Assembly: GCA_963693085.1 (NCBI GenBank)
Contig: OY856411.1
Span: forward strand, 71,592,001-71,656,000
Direction of reading: 5' to 3'
Length of the DNA stretch: 64,000 nucleotides
Source of the DNA: Alisma plantago-aquatica
Lineage: Eukaryota > Streptophyta > Magnoliopsida > Alismatales > Alismataceae
The notes beneath the pieces are model-generated. The model did no database searches. It was not told the DNA's origin and saw only the letters and a program-made list of their open reading frames with translations. The position numbers were made by a program, and so were the translations under genes. This document shows, in pieces, positions 61,285-64,000 of the stretch (position 1 is the stretch's first letter; each line of letters starts with the position of its first letter).

Positions 61285-64000
61285 AACTTAAATTAAGACT
61301 CAATTTCATTTTTTGTTAAAATGTGCATTATGAATATCTATTAACCCATGATGATCCTATTTTCTTTTCTCTCTCCTCCAAGATGGTCATAAAGCATAGA
61401 AAAATGTCAATAAGGTGATAATATGACTATTGAATGAGTAAATCTTAGATTTATGACTCAATGATTCAATAATAAAAGTCCTTTTCAAAATATATTACTT
61501 TTAATGTCTTTTAATGGTCACTATAGAAGTTATGGACCAATATATGCCCTAAAACGAAATCTAACTTTATAGAAATATTCTAGACCTTCTAATTTGTCGA
61601 TGGTTCAAATTTGAACTCATTTGACCCATGTTTGACCCTCCAATTAATTTAGGAGAGGTTTGTATATGGTTTTACTATTGAATTAATTGAATTCACATTT
61701 AATTTCCCTAAAGTCCATCACTTTGATTGATATCACAAGTTATTTTTTTATTTCAATTTTGTGCACACCCCAGCCACTGTACAATCTCGATTCGGCGAAC
61801 ATCACGTCGTCTTCTAGCTTTGCATAGTCCGCAGGACAATAGTCGTTTCTCGGGCTGATCTTCCATGATCTTTTGCTCCCTCCACGATGCATTGTTTCTC
61901 TCGATTCTTTCACTAACACAACTGTGAAGTCAAGATGAAACTAGAGAGCCATTAGTCATCCTCTCTCCGACTCCTTACATGAAATGTCCAAATTAGGGCT
62001 TGATTCCTTCTCAACCCTACAGTTGTAGAGCAGACTATGCACTATACAAAGCCTGGTAGAGCATCACTGGACCTCGGGCTTCACTCCTCTTTGCTCAATT
62101 TCACCTCCAACGCTCTAAGACACCCCACCCTACTCGACCTACAATTCTGGTGAACTCGGTCCCTCCACAGTGGTCTCCTTTGTCTCTTGTGAAATTAAGG
62201 ACTTGGTAAGATTCACTGATCATTCTTATTTCTTTTTACATCATCGGTTTTCCCTCAGCGATCCTTGAGTAGCATACCCTATAGATCTACCATCATGCTC
62301 ACCGACACTATCACCTTGGCCACCTCAGAACCCCTTCGACTAGAGAATTTGTACCCTAACCTCTGGTTCACCTCAAAGGAACATGCTACTATCATCAGTG
62401 GTCATGTATTAGGCTTTTCTTTTAGTTTTCCCCTCCTCCAACCCCTCCCCTATTTCATGGGTTCCTCCAGTTAGTTCTAGGGTCACAGTGTTCCTCAGAA
62501 GCTAAGCTTGGGCTCTTCAGGCTCATCTAAGAATGAGGAAGCACTCTGTGCCTTCCCTTTTGTCTGAGTTGATCGCAAATCGAAATCTTTTATTGATGAA
62601 CCTCTCTTGAGGTTCTGTTCTTGCCATGGATGCAAGCAGAAGAAGCCAGGTCAGAGAATGACCATAATGCCCATGCTATTCTGATCAGATGATTTAATCA
62701 GTAAGGGATTTTATGATATTTCATGTGTGCCTATGTTTCATCAGTCGTGAATGATTTGTTATGTTGAAATGACAATTATGCCCCCCACATATTTGATTAT
62801 CATGTCACATGCACCTTGGTTTTTCTGACTTTTCTTGATTCATTTACATTTATCTTATGTTTTCGTTTATTAAGTGTCATGAATATAGTTTAGTGGTTTC
62901 TGATTAATCAGTCTTTGAAAATTCATAAAAACCCACAGGATGCTAAGAAAAATGCAAATAAATATTCATTGGAAAGGGTTTTTCGAGATTTTTGGGAGGA
63001 ATCTAATTTTATAGTTTTCAACTCCTGATTTTCCTTTCCATTCTAATTTTTATTAGAAACCCTAATTGGAATTACAAAACCCTAATAATGTACCACATAT
63101 GATTAAAGCGATTTAATTCAATCTAGTTTTCCTATGTTAATGGTGTTGACTAATGAACCTAACCCTAATGCACTCAAACCCCGATATACCCTAATTCAAC
63201 CTAAGATCAATACAAGGTATTGATAAATGATGTTTAGGAACATGTGTTTAGGGCCTAATCAAGTCAAGGGGAGTTTGACCTAGATTTGACTCAAGGATCA
63301 GGAAGACTATCATAGGACCTACATTGCTCCAAGGTAAATGAGTCATGCTATTGAGCACAAGTAACTATGATTGTGCATGTTAAGTACAAAGTAGACATTA
63401 TAATTTCAAGTGTAATGCTTTAATCATGATCACTCTATATTTTTCTTGATGATTGTTATATGTTATGTCCTATGGTTAAAATGTTCATTATGCTTAAAGT
63501 TTATGATAAATGACTCATGAAATTGATGTTAATGATCAAGAGGGAGAAATCCCATAATGTTAAGAAATCATGTTAAGAGGGAGAAATTCCATCATGTCAA
63601 GTTTAAGAATCATGATTATGTTAATGTTAAAGTCATGTTAATGATCGAGTTAATTGGAATTGAACTAGTTTTTATATGCTCCCAAATCATGGACCTTAAG
63701 GGGCCGTTAAGGGATTTCCTAGCATCAAGATCTTTCCTAGCAATCATGTTATCCTAAGGGGGCATTATAGAGGGATGCATACAATTACTATTCAATTCTT
63801 CATGTTAATAATGATTCAAGAATGCTATTCAAAAGTGTTTGTAGTCAATTCATGTCAATTTTTTCTTACATGTCAAGTAAACTTTATTTTGCTTGTGTTA
63901 TAATGTGCCAGTACCGTTTAATGATGTGTTGTTTTTCCCCTTCACATGGCTGGGGACGCAATGTCCCCAGGAATTGGAGAAACTAAAGACTCAAGAGGAG
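61285..64000. other. AT-rich flank, no gene, possibly old LTR sequence
   Basis: Open frames are short and without motifs. Repeated AAACCCTAAT phrases near 63055-63190, a duplicated AAGAGGGAGAAAT at about 63539 and 63576, and a perfect hairpin CTGGGGAC-GCAAT-GTCCCCAG at 63950-63970 give it the texture of a gypsy LTR, but no ends or primer site were found. Confidence 0.4.

Overview
The window is plant nuclear DNA, probably from a monocot. Three things point there: an intron-split, GC-rich, Ala/Pro-rich exon of a plant-only DUF630/DUF632 gene at the left edge, Angela/BARE-like Ty1/copia elements, and Ty3/gypsy LTRs primed by initiator tRNA-Met. No bacterial, organellar, rRNA or tRNA genes were seen.

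Layout. (1) 869-3536, minus strand: the first three exons of a DUF630/DUF632 (NRG2-type) gene, with a CT-rich leader; its last exons lie left of the window. (2) About 5252-9470: the long 5' LTR, primer site and broken gag of an old gypsy element. (3) About 9471-12145: AT-rich DNA that looks like a gypsy LTR on the minus strand. (4) 12264-61279: one nested retrotransposon complex filling three quarters of the window. (5) 61285-64000: AT-rich, gene-free DNA with retroelement-like texture.

The nested complex. Its base is a copia element with three LTRs and two internal domains (LTR-internal-LTR-internal-LTR), flanked by the target duplication AAGAA. Each internal domain carries a separate insertion of a gypsy-like element with giant LTRs. 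Insertion 1 (13573-27392, target duplication GATAG) has two LTRs of about 6.05 kb around a 1.7 kb internal domain with no coding capacity. Insertion 2 (39804-59719, target duplication AATAA) is itself a tandem of three LTRs of about 5.5 kb and two non-coding internal domains. The copia units supply empty sites for each other's insertions, which supports every boundary.

How the parts work. The copia units encode gag, protease, integrase, reverse transcriptase and RNase H in one frame, now broken by private stops and frameshifts plus one shared in-frame UAG inside the gag zinc knuckle. The giant-LTR family encodes nothing recognisable and would need proteins from a relative. Its LTRs carry a TATA box about 0.9 kb from the left end, then a transcribed zone with 7-9 copies of a roughly 22-base palindrome (core AAACGGTCTCAAGACCGTTT). 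This family, with about 88% of its length in LTRs and palindrome-rich leaders, is the most unusual content of the window.

Coordinates of LTR ends, exons and repeats were read by eye. No alignment or database search was run, so family names rest on remembered motifs.
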